Shown in pieces: positions 7,604 to 15,787 of a stretch of 40,182 nucleotides of DNA. Both the position numbers and the translations under genes were made by a program. Under the pieces are notes generated by a model. That model did no database searches and had not been told where the DNA came from. It saw only the letters and a list, made by a program, of their open reading frames with translations. This DNA comes from Chthonomonas calidirosea. GTDB lineage: Bacteria > Armatimonadota > Fimbriimonadia > Fimbriimonadales > Fimbriimonadaceae. Location: NCBI GenBank assembly GCA_945882415.1, contig CAMCWC010000021.1, positions 1 to 40,182 of the forward strand. Reading direction: 5' to 3'. Numbering within the stretch: position 1 is the first letter of the stretch; each line of letters opens with the position of its first letter.

Positions 7604-8587
7604 ATGCGACCCATTTTCCTTGAGCGTGCCGGAGAACCAAAGCAGTACGGAACGAAAGACGAGCCCGACTGGCTCGTCCCCAACCTCATCCCCACCCAGG
7701 GCATGGTCGTCCTCGCCAGCGCCCCCAAAGTCGGAAAGACCGTCTTCGCCACTGCCCTTGCCCGCGCCCTATGCCGGGGCGAATCCTTCCTCGGCCATAA
7801 GCTAGAAGCCGCCCCCGTCGTCTGGTGCGCCCACGAAGAATCCCCGCGAGAACGCGTGCCCCTCCACGCCGGACTGACCCCCGAAGACCCGTTCTACATC
7901 GGCTACCGACGCGGAATCCCGCGCCTCGACGACCCCGATTGCTTCCTAAACCAGCCCAAATACGAACCCGACAAAGACCGAACCCACTACGTCTATGTCG
8001 AAGCCATGAAGCTCGGCGCAAAGCTCGTCGTCATCGACTGCCTCCAAGCCGCCGTCGAACGAACCAACCTCGCCGACAACCAATCCGCCCGGCACATCAT
8101 GTCAAAAATCAGCCAGTGGAGCTACTACTTCGGTTGCGCCACCCTCGTCCTGCACCACCTCACCAAAAGCGCGCACCGGGGCTACTACCCCGAGCGCTTC
8201 GCCGATTCCGCCCAAATCCTCGCCACGAGCAGCACGCATCTCTTCTTCGAGAGAATCGGCACCGGAGAAAACCCGCGCCGCTACGCCATCCATGGCCAAG
8301 GCCGCCACCCCGCCCCGCCCGCCCGAGTGGAAGTCGAAAGCCGCGGCTTCTTCGACTGGCGATTAGCCGACGAGACCACCGCCGAACGACCCCAAACCAT
8401 CACCGAACAAATCATGAACTTCCTAAAAGAAGGCCCCGCCACCGCCACCGAAATCTCCGAAGCCCTCGGCCTAAAGCTAGAATCGGTCCGCGTCAACCTC
8501 AGCGTCCTCAGCCGAAAAGGCAAAACCATGCCCCTAAGCACCAACGCACAGTCCAACCCCTACGTCCTCTTAGAAGACCCCGTATGA
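7604..8587 (+). CDS. RepA/AAA_25-like ATPase with C-terminal winged helix
   Basis: A 327-residue RecA-fold ATPase. Walker A is SAPKVGKT (39-46), Walker B LVVID (141-145), and a following LVLHHLTKS (181-189) fits the sensor strand of RepA/DnaB-type ATPases. Residues from about 260 onward look like a winged helix (AATEISEAL-type pattern). Such proteins are replicative helicases of plasmids or mobile elements, or DNA-repair ATPases; the substrate here cannot be told. Codon use is extreme, with C-ending codons and CCC/GCC dominating, unlike the flanking genes. It diverges from the DUF2130 operon across a 144-bp gap with no obvious promoter boxes. The ATG at 7604 has only a weak, very close AAGGT upstream, so the start is uncertain. 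Confidence 0.75.
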   Translation: MRPIFLERAGEPKQYGTKDEPDWLVPNLIPTQGMVVLASAPKVGKTVFATALARALCRGESFLGHKLEAAPVVWCAHEESPRERVPLHAGLTPEDPFYIGYRRGIPRLDDPDCFLNQPKYEPDKDRTHYVYVEAMKLGAKLVVIDCLQAAVERTNLADNQSARHIMSKISQWSYYFGCATLVLHHLTKSAHRGYYPERFADSAQILATSSTHLFFERIGTGENPRRYAIHGQGRHPAPPARVEVESRGFFDWRLADETTAERPQTITEQIMNFLKEGPATATEISEALGLKLESVRVNLSVLSRKGKTMPLSTNAQSNPYVLLEDPV

Positions 8588-8611
8588 AGTAGTTTGAACC
8601 TAGAATGTTGT

Positions 8612-8654
8612 TTAATTAATTAATCTGCCTGGGGGGGGAACGTTAATTAATTAA
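8612..8654. repeat. paired TTAATTAATTAA palindromes
   Basis: Two copies of TTAATTAATTAA (8612-8623 and 8643-8654), each itself palindromic, flank a 19-bp segment with a run of eight G (8631-8638). They lie just after the stop codon of the RepA-like gene in otherwise GC-rich DNA. They could form a hairpin terminator-like structure, mark a protein-binding site, or be the scar of an insertion. Confidence 0.6.
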
Positions 8655-8689
8655 GCCCCGCCGCTTCCGATTTCCACCACAAAAGGCTC

Positions 8690-8800
8690 AGGACTCGAAG
8701 ACACTGGGTTGGCTGAAGAGGTCAGTAAGTGCAGGAATATTCCTCGGCTCCTCATCCAGTCGCCCGCTCAGCCAGTCGTATTCTTCCTTTGTAACAAGGA
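8690..8800 (-). pseudogene. C-terminal remnant of a DUF1778 (TacA-like) antitoxin
   Basis: Read on the minus strand, the last ~37 codons encode LLVTKEEYDWLSGRLDEEP followed by RNIPALTDLFSQPSVFES and a stop. This resembles the toxin-binding tail of DUF1778 antitoxins of GNAT-toxin pairs (pattern L-x(5)-W/F-x(4)-L-D-x-P-P-x-x-I-P-A-L-x-x-L). The expected N-terminal ribbon-helix-helix of about 50 residues is not found upstream: the continuing frame is unrelated sequence. No GNAT toxin is present. I read this as a decayed fragment; the identification rests on recall of the family pattern. The rest of 8588-9026 holds only the TTAATTAA pair and the upstream region of the next gene. Confidence 0.45.
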
Positions 8801-9026
8801 GCAACTGCTGGCTCGCACAGGTGTCGTCTGACATCCAACTGCGTTTCTGCTCCGATTCTGGCTTAACCATGAGAACTCTTGGTTGAAGAATACCGAGCAC
8901 TGCGCACTAGGACCGCGGTCTCGGTTCCGAGAGCTCGCCGATCCAAAACTATTGTTCTCGCCGGAAAATGCCTTCGATTCTTCAGTCCCGCAAACCCAAT
9001 CCAAAAACTCGGAGTATTTTAAAAGC

Positions 9027-9848
9027 ATGATCTTTCTCGCCCTCGCCGCCATGCCCGCCGATCTTGACGCCTACCAAATCGCCGAACTCAAATGGCGGGA
9101 GAATCGCGAAGCCGGGCTGAAGCGGAACACCGGCTGGCTCAGCGTCGCTGGACTCTTCTGGTTGAAAGAAGGCGAAAACACCGTCGGCTCCGAAGGCGAA
9201 GTCAAACTGCCTGACTACACCCCGAAAAACTACGGCACCCTCGTCCGAAACGGCAAAGTCGTCACCCTCAAAGTGCCCGGAGAAGCCGACCGCGTCCTCA
9301 AAACCGACGGCGAGGGAACGCCCGACCGAGTCACCGTCGGAGATGCCATCTTCACCATCATCGAGCGCGGCAGCCGCATCGGCGTTCGGCTCTACGACCC
9401 CAAGTCGAAGTTTCAACAGGAATTCAAGGGCCTCAGGTGGTTCCCCGTCGACGCGAAGTACCGGATCGAAGCCAAGTTCGTCCCGCACAAAACGGTCCGA
9501 ACGCTGAAGATCGCCAACGTCATCGGCGACATCAACGACGTCCCGAACCCCGGCTACGCTGAGTTCAAGTTCGAAGGCAAAACCTGCCGAATGGAAGCCC
9601 AACAAGAAGGCGACGTCCTGTTCTTCAACTTCGTCGACAAAACCGCCGGAAAGGAGACCTACACGCCAGGCCGGTTCCTGTACTCAGAACTGCCGAAGGA
9701 CGGAAAAGTCATCATCGACTTCAACCGCGCCTACAATCCGCCTTGCGCCTTCACCGACTACGCCACCTGCCCCCGGCCACCGAAGGAGAACTTCCTTCCG
9801 GTAGCCATTCGGGCGGGCGAAAAGGACCAACCGGCCCACAAGGACTAA
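9027..9848 (+). CDS. DUF1684 family protein
   Basis: A 273-residue protein of the DUF1684 family, recognised from the N-terminal pattern W-R-x-N-R-x-x-x-L followed by GWLSVAGLFWLKEGENTVGS and the C-terminal RFLYSELPKDGKVIIDFNRAYNPPCAF-type block (shortened here to key residues: the YNPPC motif near residue 231). The family has no assigned biochemical function. I chose the ATG at 9027, which gives a short hydrophobic start (MIFLALAAMPA) that may be a weak export signal. An in-frame ATG at 8883 would add 48 residues of unconserved character. The stop codon overlaps the stop of the convergent permease gene by four bases. Confidence 0.8.
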   Translation: MIFLALAAMPADLDAYQIAELKWRENREAGLKRNTGWLSVAGLFWLKEGENTVGSEGEVKLPDYTPKNYGTLVRNGKVVTLKVPGEADRVLKTDGEGTPDRVTVGDAIFTIIERGSRIGVRLYDPKSKFQQEFKGLRWFPVDAKYRIEAKFVPHKTVRTLKIANVIGDINDVPNPGYAEFKFEGKTCRMEAQQEGDVLFFNFVDKTAGKETYTPGRFLYSELPKDGKVIIDFNRAYNPPCAFTDYATCPRPPKENFLPVAIRAGEKDQPAHKD

Positions 9849-10795
9849 GCCGCTTTCTTCTGGAAAGCCTTCTCAAGCAGCGCGCCGATCAGGATCACAA
9901 ATCCCATGACCGCGAAGTTCAAAGAACTTGGAACGCCAAGCAGGTTGACCAAGTTCTGCAGAACTTGAAGCAAGATCACACCCAGGACAACGCCAATCAC
10001 CGTGCCCTCGCCACCGCGAAGCGAAAAGCCGCCAAGCACCACGGCGGCAACGCCATAAAGCTCGTAGTAGCTACCATGCGAGCTCGGCGCAATCGAGTTC
10101 GTGTAGAACGCGAACAAGATCGCCGCAACGCCAGTACAAACTCCGGCAATCACGTAAGCAATCGTCTCGACGCGTAAAACGTTGACTCCCGCATACCGCG
10201 CCGCCTCGCTGTTCTTACCAACCGCATACAAGTGCCGACCCAGCACCGACTTGTGGAGCAAAACTCCAACCAAAACTGTAACGATCAGGAACAGCACAAA
10301 CGCCGTCGACATGCCCGCCACGCTGCCCGTAGCCAGCTGCTTTAAAGGCTCAAACCCGACCGAGTCGCCGAAACCCTTCGACTCATCCGAAGCCACAAAC
10401 CGCGCCGCACCTCGGTAAAGCAGCAATCCGCAAAGCGTCACGATGAACGGCTGCAGCTTCAACCGGGACACCAAAATCCCATGAAGCCACCCCAAAGCCC
10501 CGCCAATCGCCAAGATTCCGGGAATGACAACTGCCGGTGGCATCTTCTTCTCCACCAGCCCCATCGCCATCAAAACGCCCAAGAGCGCACACATCGATCC
10601 GACCGACAAATCAATCCCGCCGGTGACCACAACCACCGCCACGCCGATGCTGAGAATGCCGTACATCCCAATCTGCCGAGTAATGTTCTGCAAATTAGTC
10701 GGAGACAAAAACTGCGGATTCCGGATGGTTAAGAAAATACAAACCACCACCAGCACCGCAAGCAGGAGCAGTTCTTTTCGATATCGATTCAACAT
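9845..10795 (-). CDS. CUT2 sugar ABC transporter permease (RbsC-like)
   Basis: A 316-residue inner-membrane permease of the RbsC/AraH/MglC family. It has about eight to ten hydrophobic helices and family motifs GGIDLSVGS (near residue 60), LQPFIVTL (near 113) and GRHLYAVGKNSEAARYAGV (near 185). It would form the channel of an importer for a pentose or hexose monosaccharide. It is the last gene of the set binding protein-ATPase-permease; its start overlaps the ATPase stop as TAATG. Placement beside arabinan-degrading enzymes makes L-arabinose the likely substrate, which is inference. Confidence 0.9.
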   Translation of the reverse strand: MLNRYRKELLLLAVLVVVCIFLTIRNPQFLSPTNLQNITRQIGMYGILSIGVAVVVVTGGIDLSVGSMCALLGVLMAMGLVEKKMPPAVVIPGILAIGGALGWLHGILVSRLKLQPFIVTLCGLLLYRGAARFVASDESKGFGDSVGFEPLKQLATGSVAGMSTAFVLFLIVTVLVGVLLHKSVLGRHLYAVGKNSEAARYAGVNVLRVETIAYVIAGVCTGVAAILFAFYTNSIAPSSHGSYYELYGVAAVVLGGFSLRGGEGTVIGVVLGVILLQVLQNLVNLLGVPSSLNFAVMGFVILIGALLEKAFQKKAA

Positions 10796-12276
10796 TAAAT
10801 TGCGAGCCTCATAATGGCGTCCTTAGACAGATGGTCACGTGATAGCTCTCCGGCAACGCCGCCTCGCGAGAACACCAAAACCCGATCGCACTGGGTCAAA
10901 ACTTCGTCGGTATCGCTACTGATCATCAACACCGCCAACCCTTGTTTGGCCAGCGCATCGATCTGGTCGTAAATCTCACCTCGCGCCCCTATGTCAACGC
11001 CGCAAGTCGGCTCATCTAGCACCAAGCACCGCGCATCCTTCGCCAACCACTTGCCCAGCGCCACCTTCTGCTGGTTGCCGCCGCTCAGCGAAGACACCGG
11101 CTGGTCCATCGTGGCGCACTTGATGCTGAGATTCTTGATCTGCGTCGCCGCCATGCTTCGCGACCCCGCCTCGCTCACAATCGGCCCACCCGCATCCTTT
11201 ACCGAAGGCAAGGTGATATTCCGCTCAATGGAGAAGTCCAAAATGACGCCGAGATTCCGCCGATCTTCCGGAACCAGGAACACACCCTTCTTGATCGTGT
11301 TCAACGTATCGCCCAGGCTCAATGGTTCACCGTCAATGGTGACTTCTCCGCCAACCGGACGATCAATACCAAAGATCACCCGCGCGACCTCAGACCGCCC
11401 GGAACCCACTAGCCCGGTAATGCCAAGAACCTCACCCCGCCGAACTTCAAACGAAACCGGGCTGTCCGGATACTTCGTGGTCCGGACATTCGAAACCACC
11501 AGCCGAGCCTCTCCGGCAACTCGCGACTCCGACCGCCGCGCCGCCTCGGTTCGCCCGATGATGCTCTGAATAATGTTCTCCCGCGTCATCTCGCCCCCGG
11601 CTAGATTCCCCGAGTTCTTTCCGTCGGTCAAACTCACGGTCCGAGTAGCGATCCGCAGAATCTCATCAATCCGGTGCGAAACGTAAAGCACCGTCACACC
11701 TTGGCTTCGTAACTCATCGACGATGGTCAGTAGCCGCTCCGCTTCCGTCTCGGACAAGCTCGAAGTTGGCTCGTCCATGATAACGAGCTTCGCGTTAAAA
11801 CTCAGCGCCCGGGCAATTTCCACCATTTGCCGCTGCGCGTTCGAAAGGTCCTGAACCGGAGTCGAAGGCGAAACATCCAACCGAAGCCGGTCCAACACAA
11901 CCTGAGTGTCAGCGTTGAGGCTTCGGTTATCCAAGAACGGCCCAATCTTTGGCTCGCGACCAAGATAAATATTCTCCGCAACGGTCAAGTTCTCGAGCGC
12001 GTGCCGCTCTTGGTGGATAACTGAGATCCCAAGTTGCTCCGAGACCTTGGGCGAAAGCGGACCAACCTGCCTTCCTTCAAAAATGATCGAGCCAGAATCA
12101 GGTGTCACAAGGCCGCATAGGATCTTGATGAGGGTCGACTTTCCAGCACCGTTGGCGCCTAGCAAGCCGACGGTCTCGCCGGTACTGAGCTCCAGCGAGA
12201 CCGTGTCCAGCGCACGAACCCCACCATACGATTTGGTGAGGTTCGACGCTGAAAGCAGCGACTTACTTTCGGCCAC
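10795..12276 (-). CDS. CUT2 sugar ABC transporter ATPase (RbsA/AraG-like)
   Basis: A fused double ABC ATPase of about 493 residues. The first half has Walker A GANGAGKS (40-47), a signature-like LSNAQRQMVEIARAL and Walker B LVIMDEPTSSL. The second half has a degenerate P-loop (GLVGSGRSEV), the signature LSGGNQQKVALGKW and Walker B CLVLDEPTCGVD. This asymmetry is normal for RbsA/MglA/AraG. I chose the GTG at 12276, overlapping the end of the binding-protein gene by 14 bases. An in-frame ATG at 12339 would give 514 residues but add 21 encoded inside the upstream gene. It energises uptake through the RbsC-like permease. Confidence 0.9.
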   Translation of the reverse strand: MAESKSLLSASNLTKSYGGVRALDTVSLELSTGETVGLLGANGAGKSTLIKILCGLVTPDSGSIIFEGRQVGPLSPKVSEQLGISVIHQERHALENLTVAENIYLGREPKIGPFLDNRSLNADTQVVLDRLRLDVSPSTPVQDLSNAQRQMVEIARALSFNAKLVIMDEPTSSLSETEAERLLTIVDELRSQGVTVLYVSHRIDEILRIATRTVSLTDGKNSGNLAGGEMTRENIIQSIIGRTEAARRSESRVAGEARLVVSNVRTTKYPDSPVSFEVRRGEVLGITGLVGSGRSEVARVIFGIDRPVGGEVTIDGEPLSLGDTLNTIKKGVFLVPEDRRNLGVILDFSIERNITLPSVKDAGGPIVSEAGSRSMAATQIKNLSIKCATMDQPVSSLSGGNQQKVALGKWLAKDARCLVLDEPTCGVDIGARGEIYDQIDALAKQGLAVLMISSDTDEVLTQCDRVLVFSRGGVAGELSRDHLSKDAIMRLAI

Positions 12277-13267
12277 GAAGTTCGTCGAGGTTCTTCTTGA
12301 AATCGGCAACGGTGTCTTTACCGATTGCCTTCGTTTCAACGATCATCTTCTTGTCGGCTGGAATCGCGTCGGCCTTTCCACCCTTAACCTCGGACATCAG
12401 TTTCACCGACTGGTAGCCGAACTCAAACGGCTGCTGGACGATCGTGACTTCGATCTCACCCGCCGCAACGCCAGCAAGCGTATCGTCTTCCTCGTCGAAG
12501 CAAACGATCTTGACCTTGCCAACCTTGCCCGCTTCCTTAACTGCGCTGAGGATCGCTGGACCGTTGTAGCTCCAGAGTCCCACGAGGCCAGCAATGTCTG
12601 GTGTGTTGACGAGAGTGTCTTCCACGTTGGCCTTTGCCTTAACTCGGTCGGTGCCGTCGGTTCGAATGTCGAGGATCGTGATCTTGGATCCTTCGATGGC
12701 TTCTTTCAGACCCTTAAACCGTTCGGCTGCGTTCTGAGCATCGGCGTTGCCTACGAAGACCATGACTTTGCCGCCGTTCGGAAGCGCCTTCTTGAGCTCT
12801 TCGCCCGCCTGGCGACCGGCGGCAACATTGTCGGTTCCGACGTAGCAAGCGCGCTGACTGTCCGGCGCGTCGCTGTCCTGGGTGACCAAAAGAACTTGCT
12901 TAGCAACGCCGTCGAGCATCTCGGTCTGGTTCTTGGGGTCAACCGGGCTGATGGCGATGCCATCTACACCCTTGGCGAGAAGGTCATCGACGATTCGCTT
13001 CTGCTCTGCGGCCGTGCCTTCGCTTGGCATCTGGAAGTTGACCTCGACGTTATCGAGTTCGCCATCTGCCTTTTCAACGCCCTTTCGTGCGATGGTCCAG
13101 AAGTCAGATGCGTTGTTCGTAACGAACGCCAACTGGAGCTTTTTGCCCGTCGTTTCGGTTGCCTTGCCGTCTTTCTCGGCGCTCGGCTCAGCGGTAACGG
13201 AGCATCCAAGTCCGGAGAAGAGGACGACGCCACAGAGGAGTAAGGTTGCTAACGTTGTTTTGTTCAT
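12263..13267 (-). CDS. CUT2 periplasmic sugar-binding lipoprotein
   Basis: A 334-residue binding protein of the RbsB/periplasmic binding protein type 1 family. It has a hydrophobic signal with a candidate lipidation cysteine at C22 (FSGLGC, an imperfect lipobox), an acidic linker, then the mature domain. Family marks include FWTIARKGVEKA near 56-67, GVDGIAISPVDP near 104 and the C-terminal DDTLAGVAAGEI. It delivers the sugar to the adjacent RbsC/RbsA pair. Its ATG overlaps the TGA of the secreted GH51 gene (ATGA), with no own ribosome binding site, so translation is likely coupled. Arabinose as ligand is inferred from the neighbours. Confidence 0.9.
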   Translation of the reverse strand: MNKTTLATLLLCGVVLFSGLGCSVTAEPSAEKDGKATETTGKKLQLAFVTNNASDFWTIARKGVEKADGELDNVEVNFQMPSEGTAAEQKRIVDDLLAKGVDGIAISPVDPKNQTEMLDGVAKQVLLVTQDSDAPDSQRACYVGTDNVAAGRQAGEELKKALPNGGKVMVFVGNADAQNAAERFKGLKEAIEGSKITILDIRTDGTDRVKAKANVEDTLVNTPDIAGLVGLWSYNGPAILSAVKEAGKVGKVKIVCFDEEDDTLAGVAAGEIEVTIVQQPFEFGYQSVKLMSEVKGGKADAIPADKKMIVETKAIGKDTVADFKKNLDELRGRK

Positions 13268-15654
13268 GGATTTCGTTTTTTAAGCTCAGCCTGAGATTGT
13301 CGAACCAGATTTTCGCTGGCGGGCACCCGCAAGATTAGCAGAGAATTCGGAGGAAGCGTGATGGTTTTAGCCGCTTTGAGCTTGATTGTACGAGGAATCA
13401 CCACGTTTGGTTGATCTAGGCTATTTTCGGCCGTTGCAAGGGCGTGCGAAAGAATTTGTCCAGACCACATTTCGTTTGGCTTGAAGGATAGTCCGCTCAG
13501 ATTGATCACACGGTCGGAGTTTGCGCCGCTTACAAACTTAAGCACCAACTCTTTGCGCTTGATATCAATGCCGGCAGAAGCGGCCAAGTCCGATGGACCT
13601 GGGCCCTCAGCAAAGGTCTGCAACAGCTTGCCATCCAGGTAGCCAAGAATTTTCTCACCCTGCTTTACCAGGCGGACCTGGTACCACTTTCCAAGTTCGA
13701 TCTTGCCCTTTAGGTTTGCGCCGACTCTTCCGCCGCGCTCAAAGCCGTGCTCGGTGTTATTCCATCCGCCCAGGTTCCAATGAGCGAATTCGCCAGTTGG
13801 CTTGATCGCGAAGGAAGCAAGGAACCCTTCTCGCCCGCTTAAGGTTTTCGCCGTGAACTCGAAGGTCCAATCGTCAGTAGCCTTTGCAGTAATTCCCTTA
13901 ATGACTGCATGTCGGTCTTCAACTTCCGCAGTCTGCCGCAGCGCCCCATCGCCAACTTTCCAATCGCCGCGGACATCGGCAAGATCGGTTAGTTTCGGAA
14001 TCGCGGCAGAGTATTCGGTTTTGCCGTTGATGACGACCTTAACATCCTTAAACTCTGCGGCGGTGTTCCAAGTCTTCAGTCCAAATCCACCTGCGACCGG
14101 CTGCGGTGGCGTTGGCGGGGCAACAGCCTTTGAGTCGAACATCAAGTCGGTTCGATTCGAGGCGAACATCTGCTGCACCCAGTAGCTTGGGGTGCCATAG
14201 CTACGAGTTCCGTCGAACACGATGGCATTTGGGTTCCACTGCCGATTGTTAATGTTTTCGAATAGTGGCGCGTACGATCCCATCGCGACGATGTCGGCGT
14301 TTCGCTCCATCCCGGTCATGAAGGCGGCTTCGCCAAGTGCTCCGGCAAGGCTTCCCCGCCCGTTGTCTCGGGTTACCGCGTACTCGCCGATGTACACCTT
14401 GTTACCGTTCCGGTTGTAGGTGTTGTACCGGTCCTTGTTTGCCCAGAACCAGCGTGGCGTGTCGTAGTAGTGCTCGCTGGTCAGGTCTCCTGGGTTGGGT
14501 ACTTCGACGTTCGAAATCGTAACGATTTCGGGGTGCCTGGCCTTGATGGCTTCGTTAATGAGTTTGAACCGCTCGTAATATGGCGCCGGTCCACCGAAAG
14601 ACCAGGAATAGCCGTTCTCGTTACCGATTTCGACGTACTTCAGGTTGAAGGACTTTGGGTGCCCATTGGCCGCGCGGAGAGCCCCCATCTTTGAGCTCAC
14701 CGGTCCGTTCGCATATTCGATCGCATCGAGCGCGTCTTTGACGTGCCGATCCATCTTGTCCATCGGAGTGATTTCCGAGTGCGACATTCCGCAGTTGATG
14801 ACGAACATCGGCTCTGCCTGAACATCTTCACAGAGCTGCAAGTACTCGTGATATCCGAGACCGTTACTGGATGTGTATCCCCAAAAGGACCGAGGCGTAC
14901 CAGGACGCTTCTCGATTGGAGCCAGAGTTCCGCGCCACTCGAAGGCGTTGCCCAAGTTATTGCCCTCAACGTAGCAGCCACCGGGGAATCGCAAGAAGCC
15001 AGGTTCCAGCTCGGCGATTCGTTCCGCCAAGTCCGGTCGCAGGCCGTTAGCTCGGTTCTTCCAAGTCTTCTCCGGCATGAGCGATGCGTAGCCAATGGAA
15101 ACGCTGCTTCCCTTTTCTGCCGTGATGACCAACTTGGCCCTTGAGTCCGAACTGATCGGAGAGAAAGCGAGCGGAACTTCTTTCCAAGATGAGGCAGCTT
15201 GGACTTTCACCGAGTTCGACACCGCCGCTCCCTTGGCCCCGGCAAGAGCCACCGAAAGACTGCCCGTACCCTTCACCCAAACTGAGCCGGCCAAACGCTT
15301 CCCACTTTTGACTGGGATGCCCCAAAAGCCGCCATTCTCGACCGCAACGGAGGAATCCTTTGCGTCCAAGATGATGGAACCAGCAGAAGCATCGTTGAGC
15401 TTTGTTTGGGAATCAAACGTCACGGACTTGGAAACAGATTTCCAGCCTTCTGGCAGACCAGCGTTTCCGCGCAACATGCCCCGGTTTGAAAGTAACTCGG
15501 CATAGAGACCACCTTCGCCCGCATTGTTGATTTCCTCGAAGAAGACTCCAAACAAGGAACGGGGCACGGCAACGGTCGCCTTATCGAGGTTGATGGAAAC
15601 TGACGGCGTATCCTGGGCGGCCATTGCCCAAGCAGCAATTACAATGAGAGCCAT
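13264..15654 (-). CDS. secreted GH51 alpha-L-arabinofuranosidase
   Basis: A 796-residue exported enzyme that releases terminal arabinose from arabinan or arabinoxylan. A short signal (MALIVIAAWAMAAQ) precedes an N-terminal beta region (about 90-190, carbohydrate-binding-like) and the GH51 barrel. The acid/base glutamate is E346 in EIGNENGYSW and the nucleophile E424 in YIGEYAV. Residues of about 530-700 look like a concanavalin/LamG-like insert inserted before the final beta domain, which makes this much longer than intracellular GH51 enzymes (~500). It begins a separate transcription unit, with two TGAATATTCA palindromes just upstream, and is followed by the CUT2 importer that would take up the released sugar. 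Confidence 0.9.
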   Translation of the reverse strand: MALIVIAAWAMAAQDTPSVSINLDKATVAVPRSLFGVFFEEINNAGEGGLYAELLSNRGMLRGNAGLPEGWKSVSKSVTFDSQTKLNDASAGSIILDAKDSSVAVENGGFWGIPVKSGKRLAGSVWVKGTGSLSVALAGAKGAAVSNSVKVQAASSWKEVPLAFSPISSDSRAKLVITAEKGSSVSIGYASLMPEKTWKNRANGLRPDLAERIAELEPGFLRFPGGCYVEGNNLGNAFEWRGTLAPIEKRPGTPRSFWGYTSSNGLGYHEYLQLCEDVQAEPMFVINCGMSHSEITPMDKMDRHVKDALDAIEYANGPVSSKMGALRAANGHPKSFNLKYVEIGNENGYSWSFGGPAPYYERFKLINEAIKARHPEIVTISNVEVPNPGDLTSEHYYDTPRWFWANKDRYNTYNRNGNKVYIGEYAVTRDNGRGSLAGALGEAAFMTGMERNADIVAMGSYAPLFENINNRQWNPNAIVFDGTRSYGTPSYWVQQMFASNRTDLMFDSKAVAPPTPPQPVAGGFGLKTWNTAAEFKDVKVVINGKTEYSAAIPKLTDLADVRGDWKVGDGALRQTAEVEDRHAVIKGITAKATDDWTFEFTAKTLSGREGFLASFAIKPTGEFAHWNLGGWNNTEHGFERGGRVGANLKGKIELGKWYQVRLVKQGEKILGYLDGKLLQTFAEGPGPSDLAASAGIDIKRKELVLKFVSGANSDRVINLSGLSFKPNEMWSGQILSHALATAENSLDQPNVVIPRTIKLKAAKTITLPPNSLLILRVPASENLVRQSQAELKKRNP

Positions 15655-15685
15655 AGTGCTTTGTTTATTCTAACCACTTGAATCC

Positions 15686-15717
15686 CTGAATATTCATAGC
15701 GGGCAATGAATATTCAG
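15686..15717. promoter_or_regulatory. double palindromic operator before secreted GH51 gene
   Basis: CTGAATATTCA (15686-15696) and TGAATATTCAG (15707-15717) form a perfect 11-bp inverted repeat with a 10-bp spacer, and each half contains the self-palindrome TGAATATTCA. It lies 32-63 bp upstream of the minus-strand start at 15654, with a possible -10 (TAGAAT, complement of 15667-15672) between. The ATATTCA core recurs at the araA and pseudopilin promoters. Binding by the local ArsR-type regulator is inferred. Confidence 0.7.
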
Positions 15718-15753
15718 GCTTTTGTGGACGGGGGTGTCAGAGGGAATTTGTTT

Positions 15754-15776
15754 GGGCTCCCGAAGCACGGGAGCCC
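15754..15776 (-). terminator. strong intergenic hairpin after intracellular GH51 gene
   Basis: GGGCTCCCG (15754-15762) pairs perfectly with CGGGAGCCC (15768-15776) around a 5-base loop. It sits just beyond the stop of the minus-strand GH51 gene. No clear U-tract follows, so it may be a terminator of the GC-rich type or a transcript-stabilising stem. Confidence 0.55.
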
Positions 15777-15787
15777 ATCAGATTGCC

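Noticed and set aside
7825-8592. A 255-codon Arg/Pro-rich frame inside the RepA-like gene
   Set aside because: It is an out-of-frame reading produced by the C-rich codon use of the real gene, which has Walker motifs.
12047-13243. A 398-codon plus-strand open frame over the ATPase and binding-protein genes
   Set aside because: It is antisense to two clear ABC transporter genes and its product has no family features.
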